Source of the DNA: Melioribacteraceae bacterium
Lineage (GTDB): Bacteria; Bacteroidota; Ignavibacteria; Ignavibacteriales; Melioribacteraceae
DNA: 33,695 nt
Direction of reading: 5' to 3'
Assembly (NCBI GenBank): GCA_028280855.1
Contig: JANQLA010000328.1
Coordinates: 1 to 33,695, forward strand
A program made the position numbers and the translations under genes. Positions 8,054 through 16,543 of this stretch are shown in pieces. The number at the start of each line of letters is the position of its first letter. Position 1 is the stretch's first letter. Below the pieces are notes generated by a model, which saw only the letters and a list, made by a program, of their open reading frames with translations, did not search any database and had not been told where the DNA came from.

Positions 8054-8071
8054 TATGAATAGATATGCATA
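8054..8071 (+). promoter_or_regulatory. candidate ARG box (ArgR operator) 1
   Basis: TATGAATAGATATGCATA is a near-palindrome: TATGAAT and ATGCATA around AGAT, with one arm mismatch. It differs from the E. coli ARG box wnTGAATwwwwATTCAnw at one arm base (ATTCA to ATGCA) and one centre base. It lies 37 bases upstream of the candidate -33 element of argC, and an argR gene is in the operon. This is inference by motif only. Confidence 0.5.
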
Positions 8072-8107
8072 CACTGAAAATATTTTTGAGAGAGTACATA
8101 TTTTCCC

Positions 8108-8138
8108 TTGACTTGGGTACCGGTCTTCTTTACGTTTG
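8108..8138 (+). promoter_or_regulatory. candidate Bacteroidota-type promoter of the arg operon
   Basis: TTG (8108-8110, within TTGACT) is separated by 20 bases from TACGTTTG (8131-8138), an exact match to the Bacteroidota -7 consensus TAnnTTTG. The spacing is within the usual range. Transcription would start near 8145 and give a leader of about 160 nt containing two small hairpins and the second ARG-box-like site. A second -35-like TTGACA at 8251-8256 has no good -10 partner. Confidence 0.45.
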
Positions 8139-8238
8139 CATCATGTTATTCGAAACACAAAATATCGTTTCTAATCTTCAAAACAAACCAGCACTAAACT
8201 TACGCCTACGCCGTAGCCCGCGTCCCCGTCTGGGGTAA

Positions 8239-8256
8239 AATGCATTTAAATTGACA
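8239..8256 (+). promoter_or_regulatory. candidate ARG box (ArgR operator) 2
   Basis: AATGCATTTAAATTGACA fits wnTGAATwwwwATTCAnw with one mismatch in each arm (TGCAT, ATTGA) and an all-A/T centre. It ends 48 bases before the argC start codon and overlaps a TTGACA hexamer. ArgR often binds pairs of such boxes. The separation from box 1 (185 bp) is larger than for a classic tandem pair, so looping or independent sites would be needed. Confidence 0.4.
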
Positions 8257-8304
8257 TACGTAAAATCTATCTATTAAAAAAACAATAACAATTAAGGTTA
8301 TATT

Positions 8305-9348
8305 ATGATATCAGTAGGTATCATCGGCGGAACGGGCTATACAGGAAAATACTTAATTCAATTCTGCAGCAAACATGAGCACGTGAATGAAATGCATATT
8401 TATGCAAAAGAATCTGCGGGCAAAAACCTAACCGATTTATTCCCGGAGTTTGAAGGATCAATAAAGAACATGCAAATAAAATCGGTCCGGGAATTAAGCT
8501 ATGATCATGATTTATATTTTGTATCGCTGCCTCACGGCAAATCGCTCGAAGTAATCCCGTTATTAATTGAGCAAAACAAAAAGGTAATTGACCTGGGTGG
8601 GGACTTTCGACTTAACGACGTAAAGCTTTATGACGAATGGTACAATATTAATCATGACTATCAATACCTGTTGGATCAGAAGCATTACGGGTTAGCGGAT
8701 ATATATACCAACATTGACTCTAACTTAATAGCAAATCCCGGCTGCTATCCTACTGCGGCTTTGCTGTCGCTTTTACCATTGGCTTGCAGCTTCAATGAAA
8801 TGGTCGAAAGCATTAGTGTTAGTGCTTACAGCGGTTCAAGCGGCGCCGGCAAATCACCAAAGCAGCATCTATTACTCTCGGAGCTTTATTCCAATGTGCA
8901 GGCTTACAACGTTGGTACGCACAGGCACGAACCTGAAATTAAACAGCAGTTAACTCAATGTGATTACGACGGTAACTTTACTTTTGTTACGCACCTGCTG
9001 CCGATTGATACCGGGATATATTCAACCAGTGTAATTAATCTTAAAGATGAAATACATACCGATGATATTAATCATGCTTATTTCGAGAACTACTATGATA
9101 AAGAATTTATAAGGCTTAGGAACATTCCGCCGCAATTAAAGTGGGTTGTGGGCGGTAACTATTGCGACATAAACGTAACGGTAAAAAACAGTACTGTCAT
9201 TATCACGACTGCTATTGATAATTTAATAAAAGGCGCTTCGGGACAAGCCGTTCAAAACATGAACTTACTTTACGGTTGGAACGAAAGCACGGGTATTCTA
9301 TCGGAAAATCAAAATAATAATCATAAAGTTTTAATTGAGGGGATGTAA
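8305..9348 (+). CDS. argC: N-acetyl-gamma-glutamyl-phosphate reductase
   Basis: ArgC reduces N-acetylglutamyl phosphate to the semialdehyde with NADPH, the third step of ornithine synthesis, in the cytosol. The 347-aa protein has the N-terminal Rossmann motif GIIGGTGYTGKYL (6-18), the active-site Cys147 in NPGCYPTAALL, the SGSSGAGK block, the HRHEPEI histidine region and the C-terminal GASGQAVQNMN. Length is normal for the short ArgC type. It is the first gene of the arg operon, 2 bp before argJ. Confidence 0.97.
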   Translation: MISVGIIGGTGYTGKYLIQFCSKHEHVNEMHIYAKESAGKNLTDLFPEFEGSIKNMQIKSVRELSYDHDLYFVSLPHGKSLEVIPLLIEQNKKVIDLGGDFRLNDVKLYDEWYNINHDYQYLLDQKHYGLADIYTNIDSNLIANPGCYPTAALLSLLPLACSFNEMVESISVSAYSGSSGAGKSPKQHLLLSELYSNVQAYNVGTHRHEPEIKQQLTQCDYDGNFTFVTHLLPIDTGIYSTSVINLKDEIHTDDINHAYFENYYDKEFIRLRNIPPQLKWVVGGNYCDINVTVKNSTVIITTAIDNLIKGASGQAVQNMNLLYGWNESTGILSENQNNNHKVLIEGM

Positions 9349-9350
9349 AC

Positions 9351-10556
9351 ATGTGGGAATATTTGGAAAACGGTTCAATCACTTCGGTGCAAGGTATACA
9401 AGCGGCAGGAATTAATTGCGGCTTGAAAAAAAGAAAAAAAGATTTGGCGTTGATTACATCATCAGCGCCTGCACATGCAGCCGGTGCATTCACGCTAAAT
9501 AAAGTTCAGGCAGCCCCGGTTGTTATCTCGAAAGAAATAGTCGATAGTGATAACAAGGCAAAAGCAATTTTGATAAACTCCGCCAACGCAAATGCGTGCA
9601 CGGGAATTGAAGGATTTAACGACGCAATTGAGATTCAAAAGTATTGTGCAGATAAATTGGGAATTGCTCAAAATGAACTTCTCATCAGCTCAACAGGAGT
9701 TATCGGCGAAAGATTAAAAGTGGACGTAGTAAAGGGTGGTATAGATGATATAGTATCCAAATCATCAGCAAATGGTGGTTTGGATGCTGCTAAAGCGATT
9801 ATGACGACGGATTTAACAAGCAAAAGTTATGCGCTGAAGCTTGCTCTATCCTCCGGTGAAGTTACAATAGGCGGTATGGCAAAAGGAAGCGGGATGATTC
9901 ATCCCAACATGGCTACTATGCTTGCTTTTATAGCTACCGACGCTGTTATTGAAAAGGAGTTACTGCAAAAAGCAATTTCTAAAGTTGTTAACGAAACATT
10001 TAACAAAATATCGGTTGACGGCGAAACCAGTACCAACGACATGGTGCTTTTGATTTCCAACGATCTAAGCGGAGTGAAAATAGAAGCTGGTTCAGTTGAC
10101 TATCATTTATTCGTTTCTGCCCTCAAAAGTATTTGTAAGAAGATGGCAAAAGCAATTGTAGCAGACGGTGAGGGGGCAACAAAGCTTATCACTATTTCCG
10201 TAAAGAATGCTAAGACCGATTATGATGCCGATACTATAGCCAAAGCAATTGCTAAATCGCCATTGGTAAAAACAGCTATTAACGGTTGCGACGCCAACTG
10301 GGGAAGAATTATATCCGCAGCGGGAAGCTCTGGGGCGGAGATTAACCCGGTGAATACATCAATCTTTTTTGATAACCACCCTGTTTTATTGCCAGACTAC
10401 AACATCGTTTTAGATGAAGAAAAAGCAAAACAAATTTTATCCAAGAATGAAGTCAAAATTGAATTGGATTTAAGCGATGGAGTTTCGTCGTCAACATGGT
10501 GGACGTGCGATTTTTCGGAAGACTATGTCAAAATTAACGCCAGCTACAGGTCTTAG
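9351..10556 (+). CDS. argJ: glutamate N-acetyltransferase (ArgJ), probably bifunctional
   Basis: ArgJ moves the acetyl group from N-acetylornithine to glutamate and so recycles it; many members also make N-acetylglutamate from acetyl-CoA. The 401-aa Ntn-type proprotein has the self-cleavage site in KGSGMIHPNMATMLAFIATD, giving alpha and beta chains with Thr189 as the nucleophile. SANANACTG (about 77-85) and the C-terminal NGCDANWGRI block are also family hallmarks. Its presence means this organism uses the acetyl cycle, so no argE is required. No argA is present in the window. Confidence 0.96.
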   Translation: MWEYLENGSITSVQGIQAAGINCGLKKRKKDLALITSSAPAHAAGAFTLNKVQAAPVVISKEIVDSDNKAKAILINSANANACTGIEGFNDAIEIQKYCADKLGIAQNELLISSTGVIGERLKVDVVKGGIDDIVSKSSANGGLDAAKAIMTTDLTSKSYALKLALSSGEVTIGGMAKGSGMIHPNMATMLAFIATDAVIEKELLQKAISKVVNETFNKISVDGETSTNDMVLLISNDLSGVKIEAGSVDYHLFVSALKSICKKMAKAIVADGEGATKLITISVKNAKTDYDADTIAKAIAKSPLVKTAINGCDANWGRIISAAGSSGAEINPVNTSIFFDNHPVLLPDYNIVLDEEKAKQILSKNEVKIELDLSDGVSSSTWWTCDFSEDYVKINASYRS

Positions 10557-10564
10557 GAGGTAGT

Positions 10565-11350
10565 ATGAAAATTGCATTGATAAAACTTAGCGGAAAAACA
10601 ATCGAGCAATTTACAACCGGTAATACCGGAGTAAACTTAATAAATAAATTACAGCTCGAGTATGACGGGGTAGTAGTTGTTCACGGCGGCGGAAAGATTA
10701 TAAGCGAGTGGTCTGAAAAGCTCGGTCATGTCGTCAATTTTCACGAAGGTCAAAGAGTTACGTGCGAAAATACAATTGAAGTTGTCTCTTCGGTTCAGGG
10801 CGGATTGATAAACAGTAAAATAACTTCATACTTATTTTCTCATAAGATCAGAACCGTCGGGCTCAACGGTGTTGACGGCGGATCATTCATAGCAGATCAA
10901 ATAGACCGGAAGCTGGGATTCGTTGGTAAACCGAAGCAGACAAGTCAAGTGGATTGGATATTCGATTTGTTGGCTAAAGGTTTTGTACCTGTCTTCTCCA
11001 GTATTTGTGCAGGAGCCAGCGGACAAATAATGAATGTAAATGCCGACATTTTTGCAGCGGAACTCGCAAAAGCATTGAGTGCAGAAGCGCTTCTGTTTTT
11101 TTCCGATGTAGGCGGCGTTATGCTTAATGAGAAATATCAATCATTCTTATCAAGCGAAGAAATAGTATCCGGCCTGCAAAGCGGCGAGATAAACGGTGGT
11201 ATGATTCCTAAAATGAATAGCTGTATGGAGTTACTTTCAAACGGGATTAAAAATATTTGGATAGGCAATAGTTTTGATGAGTTCATAAGTTCATCAGAAA
11301 ATAAACAAAGAGGAACCTGGATTGTTGACTCAAAAAGAATCGCAGTATAA
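10565..11350 (+). CDS. argB: acetylglutamate kinase
   Basis: ArgB phosphorylates N-acetylglutamate with ATP. The 261-aa amino-acid-kinase-fold protein has N-terminal IKLSGK (6-11), VVVHGGGKIIS (about 37-47), MNVNADIFAAELAKAL (residues about 157-172) and the ATP-site region GGMIPKM. A clear ribosome-binding site (TAGGAGGTAGT) precedes the ATG. It lacks the long N-terminal helix seen in arginine-inhibited hexameric ArgB proteins, so allosteric arginine inhibition may be weak or absent (inference). Its 3' end overlaps argD by 29 bp. Confidence 0.94.
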   Translation: MKIALIKLSGKTIEQFTTGNTGVNLINKLQLEYDGVVVVHGGGKIISEWSEKLGHVVNFHEGQRVTCENTIEVVSSVQGGLINSKITSYLFSHKIRTVGLNGVDGGSFIADQIDRKLGFVGKPKQTSQVDWIFDLLAKGFVPVFSSICAGASGQIMNVNADIFAAELAKALSAEALLFFSDVGGVMLNEKYQSFLSSEEIVSGLQSGEINGGMIPKMNSCMELLSNGIKNIWIGNSFDEFISSSENKQRGTWIVDSKRIAV

Positions 11351-12584
11351 CGATTACAACAAGTACCTGCTTAACACCTACAAAAGACATAACATTAATT
11401 TTGTTAGCGGCAAAGGCTGCTACTTAACGGATGAACAAGGTACGGAGTACCTGGATATGTTATGCGGAATAGCGGTTACGGGTTTTGGGCACAATCACCC
11501 GGCCCTGGTTGATGCGGCCCAACAGCAAATCAACAAGTTATGGCATGTATCAAATCTATTTGAGTCGGACTTGCAGGCATCGCTTGCTTCAAAGCTTGTT
11601 TTGGGTACGGGATTGTCATCCGTGTTTTTTTGTAACTCAGGTAGTGAAGCAAACGAAGCTGCTATCAAATTCGCTCGAAAGTATGGTAAAGGAAGGTCAA
11701 CAATCATTACTACTCTTGGCGGGTTCCACGGAAGAACAATGGGCAGCTTGTCCGCATCTGCACAGTACAAGTTATGGGACGGCTTTCATCCTTTAACACC
11801 GGGTTTTAAGTATGTGCCGTTCGATGATATTGAATCAGTATTGCACTCAATTGATAAACATACCGTTGCAATAATGGTCGAACCTATCCAGGGAGAGAAC
11901 GGTATTATCGTTCCTTCGAAAGGCTATTTAAAGAAGCTTAGAGAAATTTGTAATGAACATAATCTATTATTAATACTTGACGAAGTTCAAACCGGTATCG
12001 GGAGAACGGGTAAGTTATTTGCTTATCAATGGGAAGACGTTCTCCCGGATATCGTTACTTCCGCAAAAGGTATTGCAAACGGCCTTCCGTTAGGCGCTGT
12101 GATTTGCTCGGAGAAAGTTGCGAATGAAGTTAATCCCGGTATGCATGGTTCAACTTTCGGCGGCAACCCGGTTTCAGTTGCTGTGGCAAATGAAGTGATA
12201 GATCTTTTAACCGAAGATGTACTTAAGCGTATCAATGGAATTGGAGAAACAATTAAAGAAAAAGTTTTATCGATGAGGAGCCCGCTGATTAAAGAAGTGC
12301 GCGGTAAAGGAATGATGATTGGGATTGAACTTGTTGATAAAGTAAAAGCTGCGGACGTTTGTTCAAAATTTTTGGATGGTGGTGTTGTTAGTGTGACTTC
12401 GGGAGGAAATGTTCTTAGGTTGCTTCCTCCCTTTATTTTAACGAAGAAGGATGTAGATTTTTTTATTGAAACTTTTGCAGATATTCTGAATAGTTATGAA
12501 TATTTAAAAACTGAAATTAAAGTTGATAAAAAAGCCGATCGCATTGATAATGTTGTTCAATTTGTAAGTAATCGCAAAGCTTAA
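11322..12584 (+). CDS. argD: acetylornithine aminotransferase
   Basis: This PLP-dependent class III aminotransferase converts N-acetylglutamate semialdehyde to N-acetylornithine. The 420-aa protein shows FFCNSGSEANEAAIK, LILDEVQTGIGRTG and the PLP lysine K249 in TSAKGIANGLPLGA. The likely start is TTG at 11322 (or TTG at 11325): AAGAGGA at about 11308-11314 is the ribosome-binding site and no ATG lies upstream of the conserved region. This puts the start inside argB (29-bp overlap). A roughly 20-residue charged C-terminal tail (KTEIKVDKKADRID) extends past the usual end. Confidence 0.93.
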   Translation: MLTQKESQYNDYNKYLLNTYKRHNINFVSGKGCYLTDEQGTEYLDMLCGIAVTGFGHNHPALVDAAQQQINKLWHVSNLFESDLQASLASKLVLGTGLSSVFFCNSGSEANEAAIKFARKYGKGRSTIITTLGGFHGRTMGSLSASAQYKLWDGFHPLTPGFKYVPFDDIESVLHSIDKHTVAIMVEPIQGENGIIVPSKGYLKKLREICNEHNLLLILDEVQTGIGRTGKLFAYQWEDVLPDIVTSAKGIANGLPLGAVICSEKVANEVNPGMHGSTFGGNPVSVAVANEVIDLLTEDVLKRINGIGETIKEKVLSMRSPLIKEVRGKGMMIGIELVDKVKAADVCSKFLDGGVVSVTSGGNVLRLLPPFILTKKDVDFFIETFADILNSYEYLKTEIKVDKKADRIDNVVQFVSNRKA

Positions 12585-12595
12585 TAGTTTGTGGG

Positions 12596-12613
12596 TATGA
12601 ATATTCTTACATT
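12596..12613 (+). promoter_or_regulatory. weak ARG-box-like site upstream of argR
   Basis: TATGAATATTCTTACATT has a perfect left arm (TGAAT) but only 3 of 5 matches in the right arm (TTACA). It sits 39 bases before the argR start in the only spacer between argD and argR (67 bp). It may allow internal autoregulation of argR-argG-argH. It is weak on sequence alone. Confidence 0.25.
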
Positions 12614-12651
12614 AAGCTGGAATTTATTTACAAATCAAATGGTGCTAAAAT

Positions 12652-13107
12652 ATGGCAGCAAAACTTAGAAGACAGAGCATTATTAAACGCATTCTGAGGG
12701 AACGTTCCATTTCAAACCAGGAACAACTCCTAAAGATGCTGCACAACGAAGGCTTCAAAGTTACACAGGCTACTCTAAGCAGGGACTTTGCGGACCTCGG
12801 CGTAATCAGAACTTTTACGGATATCGGCGTTCGTTATGTGATTAGCAGCGATGATTTTGGAAAACATATCTCCAAATTGGTTGGGTTAGAGATATTAAAC
12901 GTATCGCACAATGAGAACGTAATTTTAATGAGAACCATTGCAGGACGCGCCCAGGGGGTTGCTCATTATATTGACAGGTTGAACAGGCAGGAAATACTTG
13001 GTACTATTGGCGGGGATGATACGGTGTTGGTCATTCCGGACAAAGTAAAGAATATTCCCGGGATCCTTGAGTTGATTGATGATATCATCGCTAGAAAGCC
13101 CGAATAG
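12652..13107 (+). CDS. argR: arginine repressor ArgR
   Basis: ArgR is an arginine-responsive hexameric DNA-binding regulator. The 151-aa protein has an N-terminal winged helix with the recognition helix TQATLSRDFADLGVI (residues about 38-52, including the SR pair that contacts the operator). The C-terminal oligomerisation/arginine domain carries the GTIGGDDTVLVIP block (GDD binds arginine). It is encoded between argD and argG, so it is made together with the enzymes it controls. The ARG-box-like sites at 8054 and 8239 are its probable targets. Confidence 0.95.
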   Translation: MAAKLRRQSIIKRILRERSISNQEQLLKMLHNEGFKVTQATLSRDFADLGVIRTFTDIGVRYVISSDDFGKHISKLVGLEILNVSHNENVILMRTIAGRAQGVAHYIDRLNRQEILGTIGGDDTVLVIPDKVKNIPGILELIDDIIARKPE

Positions 13108-13120
13108 CATTTAATTTGTT

Positions 13121-13145
13121 GATCCCGCGATTACCATGCGGGGTC
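13121..13145 (+). terminator. hairpin between argR and argG, possible attenuator or partial terminator
   Basis: GATCCCGC (13121-13128) pairs with GCGGGGTC (13138-13145), 8 bp with one G-U, around a 9-nt loop. It is followed by the T-rich TTTATACTTTA. It resembles an intrinsic terminator with a broken U tract, placed 77 bp before argG. It could reduce read-through or mark an RNA-processing point inside the operon. Confidence 0.45.
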
Positions 13146-13222
13146 TTTATACTTTACCCGCCAATCACCACCGGAAGTTTTCTTTCAAAAAATTTTAATG
13201 CAAATAAAAAAATGAGGTTAAA

Positions 13223-14437
13223 ATGAACCCCAAGAAAATAGTTGTAGCCTATTCAGGCGGATTGGATACCAGTGTAATGGTGAAATGGCTCAGTGAAAAA
13301 TATGACGCTGAGATTATTGCGGTGACAGGTGATTTAGGACAGGAAATTGACAGCGCCGCTCTTGAAGATAAAGCGCTGGGTACGGGTGCATCCAAAGCAT
13401 ATGTAGTTGATTTGAGTGAAGAATTTGTTAGTGATTACTGCTGGAAGGCATTGAAAGCCGGGGCTGTTTATGAAGGACAATACCCGTTAGCCACGGCAAT
13501 CGGCAGACCACTGCTGGCAAAGCTGATGGTAGACATTGCACATAAAGAAAACGCGGACGCGGTTGTTCACGGCTGTACGGGCAAAGGCAACGACCAGGTA
13601 AGGTTTGAAGTCGGAATTAAAACGCTCGATCCCGAATTGCAGATTATAGCTCCGTTACGGGACTGGGAATTCAAATGCAGGGAAGATGAAATTGATTATG
13701 CTATTGAAAAGAATATCCCTATTCCTATCACAAAAGAAAAACCTTACTCCATAGATGATAACTTATGGGGTGTTGCAACAGAATGCGGTGAACTGGAAGA
13801 TACAACAAATTCACCGCCGGAAGATGCTTTTCAAATAACCGTTAATCCTAAGGCGGCTTCAGGCGAACCGGAGCAAATTAAAATCATTTTTGAAAAAGGA
13901 GTTCCGGTTGCTATTGATGATGTCGAATTATCTGCCGCACAAATTGTAAAGACACTTAATGAAATAGGCGGCAGGAACGGCATAGGCCGGCTGGATATTG
14001 TTGAGAACAGGGTTGTGGGAATTAAATCAAGAGAAGTTTACGAAGCGCCCGGGGCGATGATTCTTCACGCTGCGCATTTGGAACTTGAAAAACTTACATT
14101 GGATAAAGATAGTTTCAGGTATAAGCAAAATGTTGCCAACGCCTACGCAAACTTAATTTACGACGGCTTGTGGTTTTCGCCTTTGTTTGAAGCGCTAACC
14201 GCTTTTGTGGATAAAACTCAGGAAACTGTTAACGGGGAAGTAATACTTGAACTCTATAAAGGAAACTTGACAGTGCTTTCAAGATCATCAGCAAACAGTT
14301 TATATAGTAAAGAACTTGCAACATACTCCGCTGATGATGAATTTGATCACAAGTCGGCTGAAGGATTTATCCACCTATATGGATTACCCTTTGAAACCAT
14401 GACGAAGATAAAAAACAGTATTGGAGTAACTCAGTAA
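13223..14437 (+). CDS. argG: argininosuccinate synthase
   Basis: ArgG joins citrulline and aspartate with ATP. The 404-aa protein has the N-type PP-loop AYSGGLDTSVMVKWL (9-23), the VHGCTGKGNDQVRFE substrate block (about 115-129), and EAPGAMILHAAH. Length and motifs are normal. It follows argR by 115 bp and ends at the A of the argH ATG (TAATG, 1-bp overlap), so ArgG and ArgH are translationally coupled. The ribosome-binding site is ATGAGGTTAAA. Confidence 0.97.
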   Translation: MNPKKIVVAYSGGLDTSVMVKWLSEKYDAEIIAVTGDLGQEIDSAALEDKALGTGASKAYVVDLSEEFVSDYCWKALKAGAVYEGQYPLATAIGRPLLAKLMVDIAHKENADAVVHGCTGKGNDQVRFEVGIKTLDPELQIIAPLRDWEFKCREDEIDYAIEKNIPIPITKEKPYSIDDNLWGVATECGELEDTTNSPPEDAFQITVNPKAASGEPEQIKIIFEKGVPVAIDDVELSAAQIVKTLNEIGGRNGIGRLDIVENRVVGIKSREVYEAPGAMILHAAHLELEKLTLDKDSFRYKQNVANAYANLIYDGLWFSPLFEALTAFVDKTQETVNGEVILELYKGNLTVLSRSSANSLYSKELATYSADDEFDHKSAEGFIHLYGLPFETMTKIKNSIGVTQ

Positions 14438-15807
14438 TGTTATGGGGCGGCAGGTTTTCGAAGGATATTGATAAGTTCTTTTTGGATTTTTCTTCGTCAA
14501 TTCAGTTTGATATAAACTTGCTTAAATACGATTTGATGGTTAGTCGGGCGCATGCAAAGATGCTGGGTCAAAGCGGCAATATAACAAAAGATGAATCCAG
14601 GGAAATAGTAAATGGCCTGGATTTAATAGAGGCTCAATTCGTTGCAGGAAACTGGAATCCTTTGGAGGATAATCAAGAGGATATTCATTCGGCAGTTGAA
14701 AACTATTTAACGAAACTTATCGGTGATGTTGCGGGCAAGCTTCATACAGCTCGCAGCCGTAATGATCAGGTTGCAACCGGGTTTAGGCTGTGGGTGAAGG
14801 ATTCATCCCGGCAGCTTATCGACAAAATAGTTGAATTGCAAAAAGCATTTATTGATTTGTCAGAGCAGCATGTTGAGACTATCATTCCCGGCTATACACA
14901 TTTGCAGAGGGCTCAGCCTGTATCGTTGGCGTTTCATCTTCTCGCATATGTAGAGATGTTTGAACGTGATAAAACCCGTTTACTAAATGTAATTCGAGAT
15001 GCCGATGTTTGTCCGCTTGGTTCCGGAGCGCTTGCAGGAACAACATTAAATATTGATCGTGAGTATACGGCTAAAGAGCTTGGCTTCAGCAAAGTGTCTT
15101 CGAACGCTTTGGATAGTATATCGGATCGTGATTTTGTGATTGACTTCCTTAATGCGTGCTCGGTTGGAATGATGCATTTGAGCAGGCTCTGCGAAGAATT
15201 GATTTTGTGGAGTTCATCTGAATGGTCCTTCATACAAATGGATGATTCGGTGACAACAGGTTCGTCGTTAATGCCGCAAAAGAAAAATCCGGATGCCGCT
15301 GAATTAATAAGAGGTAAGTATGGCCGAGTACAGGGAAATTACATCGCTGTTTCTTCAATGATGAAAAGCCTGCCTCTTAGCTACAACCGAGATATGCAGG
15401 AAGATAAGGAACCGGCATTCGATTCTTTTACAACTTTTCATAATTCGTTGCATTTAACAAAAATGATGTTTAATAACATTTCAATCAATGTTGATAGATT
15501 CAAAGATGAACTTGAGGGAGACTACATCTTTGCTACAGATCTGGCGGATTACTTAGTCTCAAAAGGCATCCCTTTTAGGAAAGCTCATCAGATCGTCGGT
15601 GAAGCGGTGAGCTACGCTATTTCTCAAAACAAGAAATTGAATGAATTATCAGTTACGGAATTTCAACAATTTGACCAAGTTTTTGACAATAGCGTTTACG
15701 GATGTTTTGACGTTAGCACATCACTGGATCGGAAAAAATCTTTTGGTTCTCCGAATCCCGCACTATTAAGGCAACAAATCCAAAAACTAAAGTCCAAATT
15801 TTCCTGA
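14437..15807 (+). CDS. argH: argininosuccinate lyase
   Basis: ArgH splits argininosuccinate to arginine and fumarate, the last step of the pathway. The 456-aa fumarase/aspartase-superfamily protein has MLWGGRFSKD at the start, HTARSRNDQVATGFRLW (residues about 103-119), PGYTHLQRAQPVS, and the flexible catalytic loop GSSLMPQKKNPD at about 275-286. It is coupled to argG by TAATG and is the last gene of the operon. The next gene has its own promoter and no strong terminator is seen in between. Confidence 0.97.
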   Translation: MLWGGRFSKDIDKFFLDFSSSIQFDINLLKYDLMVSRAHAKMLGQSGNITKDESREIVNGLDLIEAQFVAGNWNPLEDNQEDIHSAVENYLTKLIGDVAGKLHTARSRNDQVATGFRLWVKDSSRQLIDKIVELQKAFIDLSEQHVETIIPGYTHLQRAQPVSLAFHLLAYVEMFERDKTRLLNVIRDADVCPLGSGALAGTTLNIDREYTAKELGFSKVSSNALDSISDRDFVIDFLNACSVGMMHLSRLCEELILWSSSEWSFIQMDDSVTTGSSLMPQKKNPDAAELIRGKYGRVQGNYIAVSSMMKSLPLSYNRDMQEDKEPAFDSFTTFHNSLHLTKMMFNNISINVDRFKDELEGDYIFATDLADYLVSKGIPFRKAHQIVGEAVSYAISQNKKLNELSVTEFQQFDQVFDNSVYGCFDVSTSLDRKKSFGSPNPALLRQQIQKLKSKFS

Positions 15808-15863
15808 ATATCAATATTTGTGTTAAGTAAATCACGCTGGGAACTTCCAGAACAAAGAATGTG

Positions 15864-15892
15864 TTGCAACATTATATGTTATAACATATATT
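15864..15892 (+). promoter_or_regulatory. promoter with overlapping 18-bp perfect palindrome, probable MarR operator
   Basis: TTGCAA (15864-15869), a 17-base spacer and TATATT (15887-15892) make a sigma70-like promoter. The perfect palindrome TATATGTTATAACATATA fills 15873-15890, covering the spacer and most of the -10. A dimeric repressor there would block RNA polymerase. The MarR regulator encoded as the second gene of this operon is the obvious candidate, by autorepression (inference). Confidence 0.65.
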
Positions 15893-15955
15893 AAGATTGG
15901 AATCAATTTTAATTATACAAAACATCTTATTTTAACATAAATCAAGGAGTAAGCT

Positions 15956-16543
15956 ATGAAAGCTTTCAAATATATTCTTCTGGCGGCAATCTTTGTAACA
16001 TCCTCAGTTTTTTCACAAACAAATTGGAATGTGGACGCTTCACACACAAACGTTGGTTTTGAAGTCGACCATATGGTAATATCTTCTGTGGAAGGCGAAT
16101 TCAATAAGTACGAGGCAACAATATCAACCGACGGCACCGACTTCACAAACGCGAACATTGAATTTACTATTGATGTTTCGAGCATCAATACCGATAATGG
16201 CGATAGGGATAACCATTTAAAATCCGACGACTTTTTCAATGCTGAACAATTCCCACAAATTACCTTTAAATCAAAATCAATGACTAAAGTAGACGGTGAC
16301 AACTGGAAATTAGTAGGCGATTTTACAATGAGGGACGTAACAAAAGAAATTGAACTTGAAGTTAAGTTCAGGGGACTCGTCAATGATCCCTGGGGAAATA
16401 CGCGAGTAGGTTTTGCAATTACGGGTGAAGTAAGCAGGTTCGACTATAATCTGAAGTGGAATAACTTGCTTGAAACCGGCGGGCTCATAGTTGGTGATAC
16501 AGTAACATTAAACATAGACTTGCAGTTAATAAAAGCATCATGA
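15956..16543 (+). CDS. YceI-family lipocalin-like periplasmic protein
   Basis: The 195-aa protein has an N-terminal signal peptide (KAFKYILLAAIFVTSSVFS, cleavage probably before QTN) and the YceI beta-barrel signature: WNVDASHTNVGFEVDHM, HLKSDDFFNAEQFPQITFKS, and GDFTMRDVTKEIELEV. YceI proteins bind isoprenoid or quinone-like amphipathic molecules in the periplasm. The ribosome-binding site is AAGGAG. It is the first gene of the MarR operon and overlaps marR by ATGA. Linked to quinone-stress genes, it may bind a lipophilic quinone (inference). Confidence 0.92.
   Translation: MKAFKYILLAAIFVTSSVFSQTNWNVDASHTNVGFEVDHMVISSVEGEFNKYEATISTDGTDFTNANIEFTIDVSSINTDNGDRDNHLKSDDFFNAEQFPQITFKSKSMTKVDGDNWKLVGDFTMRDVTKEIELEVKFRGLVNDPWGNTRVGFAITGEVSRFDYNLKWNNLLETGGLIVGDTVTLNIDLQLIKAS

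Larger units (their letters stand above)
7723..8304. other. 582-bp intergenic region between AbiE and arg operons
   Basis: No convincing gene is visible. It contains the divergent promoters for abiEi (minus) and argC (plus). The argC-proximal half carries two ARG-box-like palindromes (8054, 8239), a candidate promoter (8108-8138) and two short hairpins in an otherwise A+T-rich leader: CTACG-C-CGTAG (8206-8216) and CCCC-GTCT-GGGG (8224-8235). The rest is A+T-rich sequence without clear structure. Confidence 0.6.
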
